DNA from: Dysidea avara
Taxonomy: Eukaryota; Porifera; Demospongiae; Dictyoceratida; Dysideidae
Direction: 5' to 3'
Assembly (NCBI RefSeq): GCF_963678975.1
Contig: NC_089279.1
Location: forward strand, 27,700,004 to 27,764,003
DNA: 64,000 nucleotides
Below the pieces are notes generated by a model. It worked only from the letters and a program-made list of their open reading frames with translations. It was not told the origin of the DNA and did not search any database. The translations under genes were made by a program, and so were the position numbers. Shown here piece after piece: positions 44,903 through 57,279 of the stretch (position 1 is its first letter; every line of letters begins with the position of its first letter).

Positions 44903-47900
44903 ATGGCACCATTTGTTTTATTGTTTACTTTGCTTACACTAAGTGCTGCAAGTATCGCCCAGAATGACTTGGAAATCCGCGCGGAAACTTCACCTCGAAC
45001 TTCACTGAAGGAGTACCTACAGATTGCACAAACGGATGGAATAATATCAAAGGAACAGTTTGTACAGCTGCAGGATTTAGCTATCAGATTGGGTTTGCTT
45101 TTGGACGATGGAATAGGCCTACCTACAGAAATTCCAAGTGAGGCACCCGTTACTAAGCCAGGAATATTTATGAGGTTATACAACCGTTTGACTCTATTGA
45201 ACGTTCTCTACTTTGGAGGTGGGCTTCTTGTAATGGGAGCCTCAACATTGTTCATGACATTGGCATGGGAGAAACTGTCTGGGATTAGTTTGTGGGCTAT
45301 AATAGGCTCCATGTCAGTTTGTGCAGGTGGTGTTGGCATAATGTTTTGGAATGAAGAAGAGTACGAAATGGCTGGAGGGCTGTGAGTTGAATATAACAAT
45401 GTTAACTTGTGTATAAAAGGGATATTTTTATAGGCTGTGCTGTATCAGTGTGTCACTAGTTCCATTTGCGGTTTACAGTCTTGAGAGAGGACTTGGTTGG
45501 TGGCCTAAAGGACAGGATCCAGGAGTGTTTCAAGAGTTTAGAGAATATATTCGACCTGGTTGGGTAGTAATGGAAATTGCTACAGTAGTTGTTGGAATGA
45601 TGTACATTCGGTTTGTTCGATTTCCGTTTTTGCTTGCTCCAGTATCTTTTAGTTTATGGTTCCTCTCAATGGATTTAGCTCCTTTACTCCCCCAGTATAC
45701 CAGTAATTTGTTTCAAACTAGACGTTGGGTTTCTTTGTTGTTTGGTTTGGTGACAATCATAGCTGGATTTGGAGCAGAGCTAACTCTAGGAAGCCATCCT
45801 GACTTTGGATTCTGGCTATACATTTTTGGCATAATTCCATTCTGGTTTTCTCTAATGCTTGAATTCCCAAATCGAGAGTTACTCCACTCAGTTCAACTGG
45901 TAGTGAATGCTTGCTTGGTTTTAATAGGTTCTGAACTTGACAGAATGACCTTTCAATGGTTTGGTGTCATTGGAATGTGCTTGTCCACAAGTGGGATACT
46001 TTACATCAAAAGTTCAAAGTCACAATATCTTTGGATGCTAAAAGCTGTACTAGCCAGTGCATTAGTATCACAATCCTTGAAGAGTGCTGCTCCATTACAA
46101 GTTATCAGTGCCTTAGTTGGTATTGTGGCCTTCAACATTAATGCTGCTAAATTTTACAATAGTGGTGAAGTGTATTTTCTAATACAATTGTTCACAAACC
46201 TTGGGTATCTGATTGGCTTAGCTAAACTATTCCATCCATTTATCATGGAAATTTGGTTTGTATCACTTGATTTGAGACATTTATTTGCTTTTGTTTGTTC
46301 TATTGGTGTAGCCTGCTTTCATCTACACATACCTCTCTTCTCACATAATCGCTACTTCTTCTGCTACCGATTCCTGATGAGTATATTCCTTTCTCTGTTA
46401 TTATTGTTACTGCAAGGAGGATTATTTGTTGTTGCTGGATTAGTTGGTATTCCTACTGTTATTTTCCAAGTGTTACGAAGGCATATATATCGCTCAGATC
46501 CACCTTTGTCACTGCTCTTACTGTTGATAGGAGCTACAGTTTTTGGTATTGCATTTTGTTCTGTGCTTCAGTCACCATTGATTTACTATACCTGCTGCAT
46601 TTTATGTGCAATGTTATTGTACTCACTTTATGATAAATATCGCCATCAAGGTGTAATTGTAGTGCTAATTCTGGTACTGCTGTCTATTCCATTCCAGTCA
46701 AAATCACTCCTCACAATATGCGTGCTATACATGTTCTTCTATCTAACATGGTTAGCATACAGAGTGTTCCAGAATTCGTTAATGTTCCCAATTGTTCTTG
46801 TGGTCTTGGGATTAGGAGTAATATTTCTGGCTGTGCAGTATCAACAGTACGAAATGTTCATTAATGACACTTTTAATCAAGTAACTCCAGTGATCATTCA
46901 TCTTTTACTAAGTGATTACACACATTGGGAATTTGTAGACCATTACAAGATATCACCTCAGCAGTCCAGTACTGCTCTTAATGTAGTTTATGATTATGTG
47001 TTTTGGTCGTCAGCTGCAGTGAGTGGTTTTGCTAAACTTTCTAGTCCAGTGTTAGTTGGCCTCACTATAACAATTATTGTATTGCTGATGTTGCTGTATG
47101 CAATAACAACCATACTGGAATCCTTTGATAAACAGTCAGTGGGAAAAGTGAAGGTATGCATGTAGCTACATAACAAAAGGATGCATAATATTGTTGAAAC
47201 AGAGTGTGAGCAGTGCGTAGACTGTGTGTCTGTTTTGTCTGTGTACATTCAATACTTCTATGTGGTGTGCCTGTCAATAGTACCATTGTCAGTTTTTTTC
47301 CTGAAATGTTTAATATACCAATTTTGAAACTTCTCTTTCATTTATGATTAATAGATTGCTCGAAGCTCTCTGTTCTTGTTATCATAAGTTATTCTTCACA
47401 AGTACAACTCTGTAATATACTGTAATGCTGAGGTCTGTTAATGGTAATTATCATGCAGTTTTAATTTGATGCAGATTAATTCCTTTACAATTGAAATCAG
47501 TGGAGAAGAATACAACCACTGTGGTTTTGTAATTACTGTTGTTGGAACTAAGCCAAAAGAAATGCAGAAGCCATCTTATCTACAGCTTGACATTGAAGGT
47601 CATGCATTCTGGAGAAAACTTGAGAAAGCTTACGGATCATTGCTAATTACCCTTACCAGGTGAATGATTATATTGTATTGCAATGACACAGGGACAGTTG
47701 ATTATAGAATTGCATATTTTGCGAACAATTAAACCTACAGTCTTTTGTGTAATGGTGGATCTGAGAATTTTCATGGTCATTCTACTGTTTTAAGCTTTAA
47801 ATGTACCACAAACTTGAATATCCTTAAAGTTTTTGTTTTGGAGTAATGGATGTTGCACTCTGTTGAGAAAATAGTGATGAAACTTATCTAGATTTCCCAC

Positions 47901-50153
47901 TCCAAATTTAAAACATCGATGTTAGTGGACTCATTTGAGCAATGTTGAATAGTAGCTTCTAGTCTATCTCACAGTATGGTAGTACTGTATACAGTGGTCC
48001 CTCCATCATCCAGCCATTAATAATCCAAATAGTTTGTTATCAAAATGTTATGAGTGATGGAAGTTTAAAAAAGTAGGCAAAAATCATGTGCCCGGTAGAA
48101 GTGACTGTTCTATTAGAGTATTTTGCATAAAATTATGTGTATGTTCTGTTAGAGTATTTTAACCTGAGTTCTGTATATAAATTGTAACAGAGTTGTGAAC
48201 TGGATAATGTATATTAGTGTGTATGTGTACACATGTATGTAGTTTTTTAGTAGAGACACGGTAATAAAAATAGTCCTTGTGTCGTAATGGGGCACCCCAT
48301 GCCAGTCCATTACAAAATGTATGAGGTTTGTTTATCTGAACTTTTCTGTTATCCGAGCACACCTATTGCCCAATGAGTTTGAATAGTGTCGCAATCTGCT
48401 GATTTTGTGTCTTCTTGGACTGTATACATTTATAAAAACAACAACAAGGAAATATAGCTTATACTGTAAGGGTATGTGCATTATCTAGTAGAGATATACC
48501 GATAAGACTTTTTGTTCAACAGAAGTGGTATAACGTTTAACTATAAAGCATAGCTAGCTGATTACCTGTGGCCTCTATTGCACTATGCAGACAGTTACAG
48601 GCACCACAAAATGTTTAATACACACCCCTTCAAAGTCTTGTCCAGATTACTTGAGGTATCAATATGGCTGGTAGGTAAAGCCTAGGGTGTAGCCAGACTT
48701 TTGGTCATACCAGGGCCTAGCTAAATGACATTGTAGCTAGTGAGCATAGGGAAAGCAAACTATGGCATGCAAAATATGCCAACCTAAGGGAGTTTGGGGC
48801 ATGCCCCCAGGAAATTTGTAAGTATATATGCTGCCTAGGACATTATACCCTCTGAAATTGATTGTAGGACACAGTTTATTAGAGTAGTTACTATTACTAA
48901 ATATTTGCCTGACTGCTGTATTAGAGTGACTGTTCTATTAGAGTATTTCAATCTTAATATTTAAATTATTGATGTCTGGGCCTGGTTCTGGCTATACCTC
49001 TGGCTAGGGGGTTCAAGGGGTTCCATGGAACCCACTTTTTGAAAGAGTCTTAATAGCTATAGTTTCATGAGCTGCTGCCATTTATTTCTCAAATTCGTTG
49101 TAACATAATGAGCTGATCAGTAAAGAAATACTTATTGCAAACACTTATAGTAACAAAACACTCATGTTACCTTTCTTTACTGCAAAATCACTTGAACAGC
49201 ATTTTCATATGCAATAAGTGCCTCTAAAAATAATTATCGTTTTAATTATGCTATAAAGCTAGTTGTATTTCTAAAGGCTTAAATTGTGGTAAGATTTAAT
49301 AGTGAAACATTCATTGCTGGAGAGTAATTATTTACTATTAAATAAATATTGGGTGGCTAGATGGCTGGAGCTGCAATCACCATGTTCCAGAATGAAACTC
49401 CCCCCCTTTATAATTCTGGATCCCCTCCTGCAGGCAGATCATTTAATTTATCTTGTGGTATGTTTCTTTATTCTTAAAGTGTAATGGTTACTGTTTTCAG
49501 AAAACCTGGATAAGAGTATTCGGCAAAACTTAGACACACTTCAGACACTTGTATGGTGAGATATGGCTTCTCACAATGTAGTGCTTTATAACATAGGTAA
49601 TAAAGAGGCTTTCTATTTGTTTGTAGTGAGAGAAGGATGCTTTTAATACTGCAAATAATAGTACTAATATAACTATCGGTATTGCAATATTGATTCTTTG
49701 AGTGCTAAATTTTGTGTTGATTACCGATAATGGTTGAAAACGTCACATTGGTACCCAACTGATCCAATTATCAGTACACCTCTATTATCTGGCATACTTG
49801 CACTCACTTATTTATTGATAATGGTTTTATTATAGATTATAGTTTTGTGCTTAACTACTGTGTGTGTTGTTTTTAGGTCCATCTTTTTGCCTTACAAGTT
49901 GACTCCAAACTTAGTTGAGTTTACAAGTTTTGAACAAGGCAGTGGCAAGTTTAAATTCATTCTTTATCCACTAACTGGCAGAAGCAAGTCAAAAAGATTC
50001 AGTAGACGTAGAATTCGAAATATCTTAAAATCTCTTCATGGCATTCAGTTGCAATGTATTCTGCGTTTCTCTACAGCTTGGTACAAGCCATATCAACAAC
50101 TGTGTGTTGTTGATATTAACATTGATGAAGTTTCTTTCACATTTAATGCTTGA
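44903..50153 (+). CDS. Gene A copy 2: polytopic membrane protein with signal peptide, function unknown
   Basis: Exons 44903-45381, 45434-47153, 47475-47659 and 49877-50153 have the same lengths and phases as in copy 1 and give 886 residues. All splice sites are kept. Amino acid changes are mostly conservative (I to V, N to S) in the membrane part; exon 1 changes are more frequent (for example THAE to IRAE, and LCAII to LWAII). Both copies therefore look functional, or at least recently so. The cysteine at the end of the first span of copy 1 is tryptophan here. See the copy 1 entry for domain layout. Confidence 0.85.
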
Positions 50154-50272
50154 GAAGAGAAGTATAAGAAACCATTATTATTATTATCTGTGACTAATGC
50201 ACACACACCAACTGTTTCAGTGTCAGGGACATAATGTTCGACTCTTTTAGTTATGTATGAATCTCTATACAC

Positions 50273-50278
50273 AATAAA
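50273..50278 (+). terminator. Polyadenylation signal of gene A (copy 2)
   Basis: AATAAA at the position matching 15467-15472. Confidence 0.65.
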
Positions 50279-50395
50279 CTTTGCATGCACGTGCAGTTTT
50301 TGTATACGAAATAAATCATTCATATACTACATAGCTGTACAATAGTGAGCCGATTCTCTCAATACTCATGGTTCAGCATGTCACCACAGCTACAC

Positions 50396-50816
50396 ACATC
50401 TATAGCACCTTGATATGGTTACATGTATCTATGCTAAATAGCACCTGCTTGGGTAGGTGATCATCACTCATCCTTGCCATATGACCTAACCAGCACAGAC
50501 GATGCTGCACCAGTAACTTACCAACCCCATCAGTCACCCCAAAATCCACAGCTAAATGTTCAGAGGAAAGGTGTTCCCACCACTGTTGTCAAGAAAACCT
50601 CCAAAATCCTCTTTACACAATGATTGTGAAACACTTCTAGATCTAGTCTCCTGCTTTCACAACCCAAGTGTCACTCCCATACAACAAGGTGGCCACAACA
50701 GTAGAAAGATAAACACGTCTGTGAGCACCAACTGACGACTTATCAACAAAGATGGACTGACAGATTGGCACCCAAACATCTTATCTGCATTTGTTAACTG
50801 CCCAGACAACTCAGCA
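50396..50816 (-). pseudogene. LINE ORF2 C-terminal relic (copy 2)
   Basis: Counterpart of 15590-16010 with the same LLYGSDTW and WLGHMARM readings on the minus strand. Confidence 0.75.
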
Positions 50817-51304
50817 TACAACTTCCTGTCATTATTAATGATAGCTACTTCCCAAGTTCCACAAGTCTACAATATCCCTCTCCACATCATGATGTACAGT
50901 GACTGGAGACAACACAGAAGTATCAGCCTGGCCTGGCGATTCCAGCCACCATATGTGACTGTCTCTGGGAAAACTGGTCTTATCGCCCAATATAAAAGTA
51001 TCGAGATTCAGAGTGTTCTAGCTGGCCAGTGGTGGTAACTACGCATACTAAATTTTCGCACGTTTTACAGCAATTTCTTACCTTCCAGATCATCCACTGA
51101 AGAAGTAGCCAACAGCTAAGTTTCCCTCCATTTTAGATAGTTTTTAAACCAGGATTGCCTGTATTTGACCTGCTCCACCTCATGCTTTGCTATACTTAAT
51201 TGTTCTACTAAATCAAAATTTATCTTTGGGAAAAATTCTGATTTTGAGTTCTGTCCCCATGCACAGTCCCTGAAGTGATGCATGCCGATGTAAACACTAT
51301 ATTA

Positions 51305-51470
51305 TTCTATAAGTCCAATCCATTAGTGTTGGGGGTTAAGATGTTGCCAGGCTAATGCATTAAAATTTAATACAGTATAGCTACCACCATTAAATCAGTG
51401 GAACAAGCCATAGCATGAGAAGGACAATAGTGAGTCTGACCTCCAACACTAATGGATTGGACTTATAGAA
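51305..51470. repeat. Inverted repeat with 28-bp perfect arms (copy 2)
   Basis: Same arms as 16499-16664, still perfectly paired. Confidence 0.9.
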
Positions 51471-51477
51471 TGCTAGT

Positions 51478-51752
51478 GAATTTAAAAATTGTTAATTTAG
51501 AAATGGAAGTAGGGATCAAGCGATAAAAACTACTGAAACAAGTGATTTGAATGATGGCAACTATTACAACATAGCTTTGTGGGGAAATCCTTACATTGGC
51601 ATCTCACCACGTCACCATATATGTTCAATGCCAAAGTAGGGATTTCCCCACAAAGCTATGTTGTAATAGTTGCCATCATTCAAATCACTTGTTTCAGTAG
51701 TTTTTATCGCTTGATCCCTACTTCCATTTCTAAATTAACAATTTTTAAATTC
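51478..51752. repeat. Long near-perfect palindrome (copy 2)
   Basis: Same as 16672-16946; the arms remain almost fully complementary. Confidence 0.92.
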
Positions 51753-52725
51753 ACTAGTTTGTTAACTTTCTTTGGTATAGGTATATAGCTATTATTGATC
51801 TTTGGCACTGACTGCTCTATTAGAGTATCTCGATCTTGCTGCTTGCTTTATGCAAGCTGCTCAATTACTAAATTGAAAGGCATGCAGGGTTTCTATCTCC
51901 TTTTTTCTACAATTAGTTACAGCTGGACCATTAATAATGGGCGTGGTCCACTGATCGTTAAGTACGAGCGCGCGCTCTGATTGATAAGGGCGTGGCAGTG
52001 TGTTCTTACTTCACTAGGCTGTTTGATCGCTTTGCAAGTGTTGCTATACAGGCATCTATTTGCCCTTACAGTACGGAATCCGTTATTAGTTTTGTGGCGT
52101 CCGAATACGGCTGCTCTAAGGAAAGTGTCGATAACGCCTCCGTGACTGGAAAAGAAGAAGACGATCCGTAATTGAAGATAAAAGGAAAGGCAAAGCGCAG
52201 AAGGCAGACACTCGTCGGAACCCGAAAAGGCACATCCCAGCAGCGAGTTAAATATTGTGGCAAAGAATGGTGATCCTTCGCTGCTTCGTTTGGCCTGTAG
52301 CCTTGCGAATGTGGTCAGGCTGGCAGGCAGGCAGGCTGGCAGGCAGACGAAAATTTCTGTTTTACCGATTTTTTAGAAATAAAATTCCAGCACTTTTCTA
52401 GTCGTTTCCTGATATATAACGCTAGAAATAAAGTTAGAAACTTGAAGACTCTTTAGTAAAAGGTTTATTTGCTGTGTGAGATATTTCTAGGATGATTTTT
52501 GAGGGATCGAAATTTGAGGCGCGCGCCAAATCCACCCCGATCCCTACTTAAACAGTACTATCGTACTGTTTGATAGTGTTTACATCGGCATGCATCACTT
52601 CAGGGACTGTGCATGGGGACAGAACTCAAAATGAGAATCCATCCTGATGAATTGACATCATTTAATGTGACCCAAATTTGGAAAACCAAACAGTAAAAAT
52701 GAGTAGTAAATAGCTACCATGGCAA

Positions 52726-54160
52726 ATATTATTATTATTATTATTGGTAATACTGTGCAGACCTCTATTAGAGTATAGTGCACAGGTCACAACATACATA
52801 CAAGTATACAAATTAAATAATTGCTAGTTTTTGTTTGAACTGATCAATATCATTGGAGTCAATCACATTTTGGGGTAGATCATTCCAGATTTTGATTGCC
52901 GAAGGGAAAAAGGAGTACATATAAGAATCAATCCGTGTCATTGGTTGCATAAATCTCATATTATGACCTCTGGTACTATGTACAGTGGATATGGATGTCA
53001 GAAACGGATTTACTGGGATGTCAACAAGGTGGTTAATTATTTTAAACATCATTATGGCTTTCAGTTCATCTCTGCATCGTGCAAGTGTAGGCCAATTAAG
53101 GTCTGTAAGCATTTGCGTGACACTAGCGTAACGGGAGTAGTTGCTGGTCACAAATCTAGCTGCTTGTCGTTGTGTTCTCTCAATCATATCAATATCCCTC
53201 TTAGTATGAGGTGCCCAGACAACAGCTGCATACTCTATAATTGGCTTAACCATTGCTTTGTACAACCTATCCTTAATTGTTGGTGTACAATTGTGGAGGT
53301 TACGCTGAAGAAAACCTTTAGTTCTGTTAGCCTTGGAAGTTATTTGTTTTATGCGTTCTGACCAGGATAGATTTTGGCTTATTGTTACACCCAAGTATTT
53401 GGCATGGTTGACTTCCTTGATTGGTTTATTTTGAACATTATACTGAGCTAGTATTGTGTGTTTCTTGTTAGCTATCCTAAGAAATTCGCATTTTTGTGGG
53501 TTAAACACCATTAATTGTCTGCCCATTTTCCCAGTACATCTAAATCCTTCTGCAACTGATTGCAGTCCTGTTCTGTGCGAATGGTGGCATAAAGTAATAC
53601 ATCGTCAGCGTATAACTTGATTTTGGATGATATGTTATTTGGTAAATCATTTATGAAACAGAGAAACAAAAGTGGAGCAAGGACAGTACCTTGAGGAACA
53701 CCAGAGGTAACTGCTGTTAAGTGGCTCTGTTGACCTTCAACCACCACACACTGAGATCTCTGCAGTACAAAGTCTTTAATCCAGTCAAGTAAATTACCTC
53801 GGATACCGTAATGGTGGAGTTTATGGAACAGGTGTTGATGGGACACTTTGTCGAATGCCTTTGAAAAATCTAGTAGTACGACATCGGTTTGATCATTGTT
53901 ATTTAAACTTTCGGCAAAGTCATTGATTGTCAATAGTAGCTGAGTTTCACATGAGCGACCTTGTCTAAACCCATGTTGTTGATCACACAGAAGATTATAT
54001 TTAGCAAAATGGGAGTAAATATGTGAATAAACGATGTGCTCTAACAGTTTTGAACAGATACATGTTAATGAAACAGGCCTATAATTGCTAGGAAGAGAAC
54101 GATCACCAATAGTGAACATTACTAAGAATTTGTAGTGAAGTTCACTATTTGCCACAATAT
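52726..54160 (-). pseudogene. 5'-truncated CR1/Jockey-like LINE (copy 2)
   Basis: Counterpart of 17908-19334, including the AAT tail (52726-52746). The RT part carries GVPQGTVLAPLLF and YADDVLLY; the C-terminal part starts VFNPQKCEFLRIANKK. Here the region around 53500-53520 has a small deletion relative to copy 1, so the two halves overlap in different frames. Confidence 0.9.
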
Positions 54161-54747
54161 TCCCTATTCATGATTTTTTAGGTGCATGCATCCTTTTTCA
54201 ATTTGGCTCAATGGTCAATTTTTCTCTTTTGTAGCTAAAATAAAAGGCACTGAATATTTATCTATATGTTGTGTTAAATATTAACTTGATACCTTGAAGC
54301 ATTCCAGAGATATGGCCAATGCATGTATATAGACAATGATTCATGTCATTTTATTTAAGGAAAGGACCAAGAACATAACTATCAGAAATCTCTTTTATAT
54401 ATGCATGACTACATCATAAGAAGCTTTCTGTGGACAATTCTTGCTCTGCAACACTGATGACTGAAAATGATCTATCTTAATTGGCTTGGTGTAGCTACCA
54501 TGACTTTTAGGACAAATTTCCATTCCTATATGCCATGTAATAATTATATAAACATAATTGGAAGAATTGATACCAAAAAAGCAGCATTGAATGATTCAGT
54601 AATGTGTCACTTCATCACATCAATCTGCTAGCTGACAACTTTGCAATACCATGCTTCTTCATGTGACACTAATAAATCCATTCACTTTTGCTGAGATTTC
54701 CGCATGAATCTTTGGTCTTCTCTCATCTGAACTCTCTGGATCCTAGG

Positions 54748-55271
54748 CAGTGTTGCGAGTAACGCGTTTTACTTATGTAACGCATTACGTAATATTATTA
54801 CTTTGTGGTAACAAAGTAATAATTATAACGAATTACGCTATTAAAACAGATACTGAAATATAACGCAAGTTACTTAACTTACAAATGTAACGCGTTACAT
54901 AAGTAATATAGTTACTGTATAGAACGAGTCTACTATTACGTAATATTATTACTACAAGTAACGAAGTTACTAGTCTCGTTAGTTATCCTCTGAGTAACGC
55001 CTAGCCACAACGAAGTAACGAGGCCTACTGAATGAAGCTTATTCACCAGCTTCTTACTTATAACCAAGATTTGCATATTGTCCAACAACGCAATCATGTA
55101 ACGTGATAAGGTGGTAGTTTCACACATGACAGCTTAAGGCTGTGGACACAAAGTAATATAATATGTAATATTATTACAGTTACTTTATTTTATGGGTAAT
55201 ATGTAACTGTAACTAAATAGTTCAGTTGCAAGTAATATGTAATATGTAACTAGTTATACTTTTACAAAGTA
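54748..55271. mobile_element. hAT-like GTAACG-rich element, without nested insertion (copy 2)
   Basis: Counterpart of 19918-21550 lacking the TTAA element; the single TTAA at about 54840 is its empty target. It begins CAGTGTTGCGAGTAACGCG. Confidence 0.7.
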
Positions 55272-55280
55272 ACTTGCCCT

Positions 55281-56085
55281 AGGAAGTCCACAGGTCCAGA
55301 TGGCGTTAGGTTCCTGAAAGAAATAGGCTGCTCTATTGGCTACCTTATACTGTTCACGTTCATTAGGGTTAGGGTCAGCTTACAGCTATGCCAGGGCCTA
55401 GTTGTAAGCTGAAGACTAGTATTAGTATTAGTATTACAGGTAAAGAAGGCTCAAGGAGCCTGTAAAGCCTGATCTGTACAAAAAGAATTTAACAAATTTG
55501 CAACTACATAGAAAAAACTTATATACAATAATACGTACTTTATTTTATGGGTAATATGTAACTGTAACTAAATAGTTCAGTTGCAAGTAATGTGTAATAT
55601 GTAACTAGTTACTTTTACAAAGTAACTTGCCCTAGGAAGGTCACAGGTCCAGATGGCGTTAGGTTCCTGAAAGAAATAGGCTGCTCTATTGGCTACCTTA
55701 TACTGTTCACGTTCATTGCAGAGTGGAGTTGTTCCTTCAGACAGGAAGTGCTCATGATCACATATACTCCAGTTCATAAAGGTGCATGATGATTTGGACG
55801 ATCCTGGCAACTTCATACCAATCTCTGTTGTATCTGTTCTTGCTGGTTTTTTAAAATATTTTTTTGTGTGTATTTGTTCAATCATTTTTATAATTTGCCT
55901 TAAGTTAATTGTTGCATTTGTATCCACGTATAATTGTTTTGTATGTGTGTGTTAAGTTTTGTACTTGTTAGCTAGCTATATGTTCATTAATTTTGTCTGT
56001 ATTGTTTGTTGCTCTGACAAGGAAGAATGGTAGTTGCCAATTGTCAGAGACTCAGAGGGTAATTTATAAATCAATCAATCACATC
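55281..56085 (+). pseudogene. LINE relic with GPDG motif and tandem duplication (copy 2)
   Basis: Counterpart of 21559-22350 with the same 355-bp-period duplication (first halves near 55181 and 55536) and the (AATC)n end near 56070. Confidence 0.6.
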
Positions 56086-56758
56086 AGTCTGATAATTTAA
56101 GAAACTTTTATTGCTAACCCACAAAGAAAATTTCTTGCTGTACAAACTCCAAACATTTATTGAATTTATAAACTGACAATAGCTAACTGTGAAAGTGCGC
56201 GCACCATCTGAATCCAGTAATTGTCTACACAACCAGAGCAACAGTCACTCAGTAGAATAAAATCAGTGGAGCAGGTCAAAGAGTCTGGGTAAACTTATAG
56301 CAATGAAAGTCATCACATCAAGCGTACAGGTACAAAAGGAAAGACAATGATATGGGTGACATTTTGGGAGCATGATTCCCATCCAGCAAGATTTTAAATT
56401 TGAAAGCACTAAGACTTTTCACCTTGTTAATATTAAAAAATACATTAACAAGCTACTGGCATTTAGTGGCAGTTAAGAGACAGAATATGAGACTGTTAAG
56501 AGACAGACTGTTCTATAGAGTGGCCAGCTGATTGCTCTATTAGACTATCTCGATCTTTTGTAAGTTCGTATAAGGCCAATGAAACTTGATTGCCAGTTTC
56601 TCACTCAGAATTTTGAAAACGTGATGCAGGCGGGTGGTTATTAATCATTATTCATTTTTTCCAAAAGCACACACACATCCCAAACATGAAGATTTCTGCC
56701 AAAAACAGTGAGATCTACATTGATTACTCTTGCATAAATACCTTACTAATCTATAACA

Positions 56759-57214
56759 AGTGATTCTTAGGGACCCGCCGATTATGCTCATAATTTTACC
56801 TATTATGCTATGCTGCACCGCTCAAAAATTCACCTATTATGCTTAAATTAATGCTCAATATTTACCTATTATGCTCAATGTTCATGCCTTAGTTGATATG
56901 CTTTGCTACTAGTTTAACACTGTATAGAAAGAAAAAATGGGTGGCTGGAACACAAATAATAAATTCTTGCTGCATGTAAGAGAAACGATCGATATACTCT
57001 AATAGAACAGTCAGTGTGATGATTGTTCTATTAGAGTTACTGACTGCTCTATTAGAGTATATCGATCTTATTTTGCAATTGCCATTTTTCCAGCAAGAAT
57101 TTATACTGTCGTATAAATATTTAACCTATTATGCTGGCATTATGCTCAATGCTTTTAGGTACCTATTATGCTCAAAATTATGCCAGCATAATCGGCGGGT
57201 CCCTAGTGATTCTT
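56759..57214. mobile_element. 436 bp element with 10-bp target duplication, copy 2 only
   Basis: Perfect direct repeats AGTGATTCTT at 56759-56768 and 57205-57214 flank ends AGGGACCCGCCGATTATGC and its inverse (56769-57204). Copy 1 at about 23024-23033 has a single AGTGATTCTT. ACCTATTATGCT recurs five or six times near both ends, as subterminal repeats. The centre carries CTATTAGAG units arranged as an inverted pair with GATCGATATAC tips. Identical duplications indicate a recent insertion. A 9-11 bp duplication suggests a Mutator-like or related transposase. Confidence 0.9.
56995..57075. repeat. CTATTAGAG cluster as an inverted pair
   Basis: GATCGATATACTCTAATAGA at the left and its inverse TCTATTAGAGTATATCGATC at the right enclose a further direct unit. 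The whole forms a hairpin and lies in the centre of the 436 bp copy-2 insertion. Confidence 0.85.
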
Positions 57215-57279
57215 CCATTAGAGTATAGCTGATTGCTCTATTAGAGTAAAAGTGACTGCTCTATTGGAGTATCTTACGT

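Larger units (their letters stand above)
51240..52633. mobile_element. 1.4 kb element with inverted ends (copy 2)
   Basis: Counterpart of 16434-17813. The GGCAGGCA-type repeat is expanded at 52317-52346 (GGCAGGCAGGCAGGCTGGCA), adding 16 bp relative to copy 1. Both internal palindromes are kept at 51305-51470 and 51478-51752. Confidence 0.65.
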
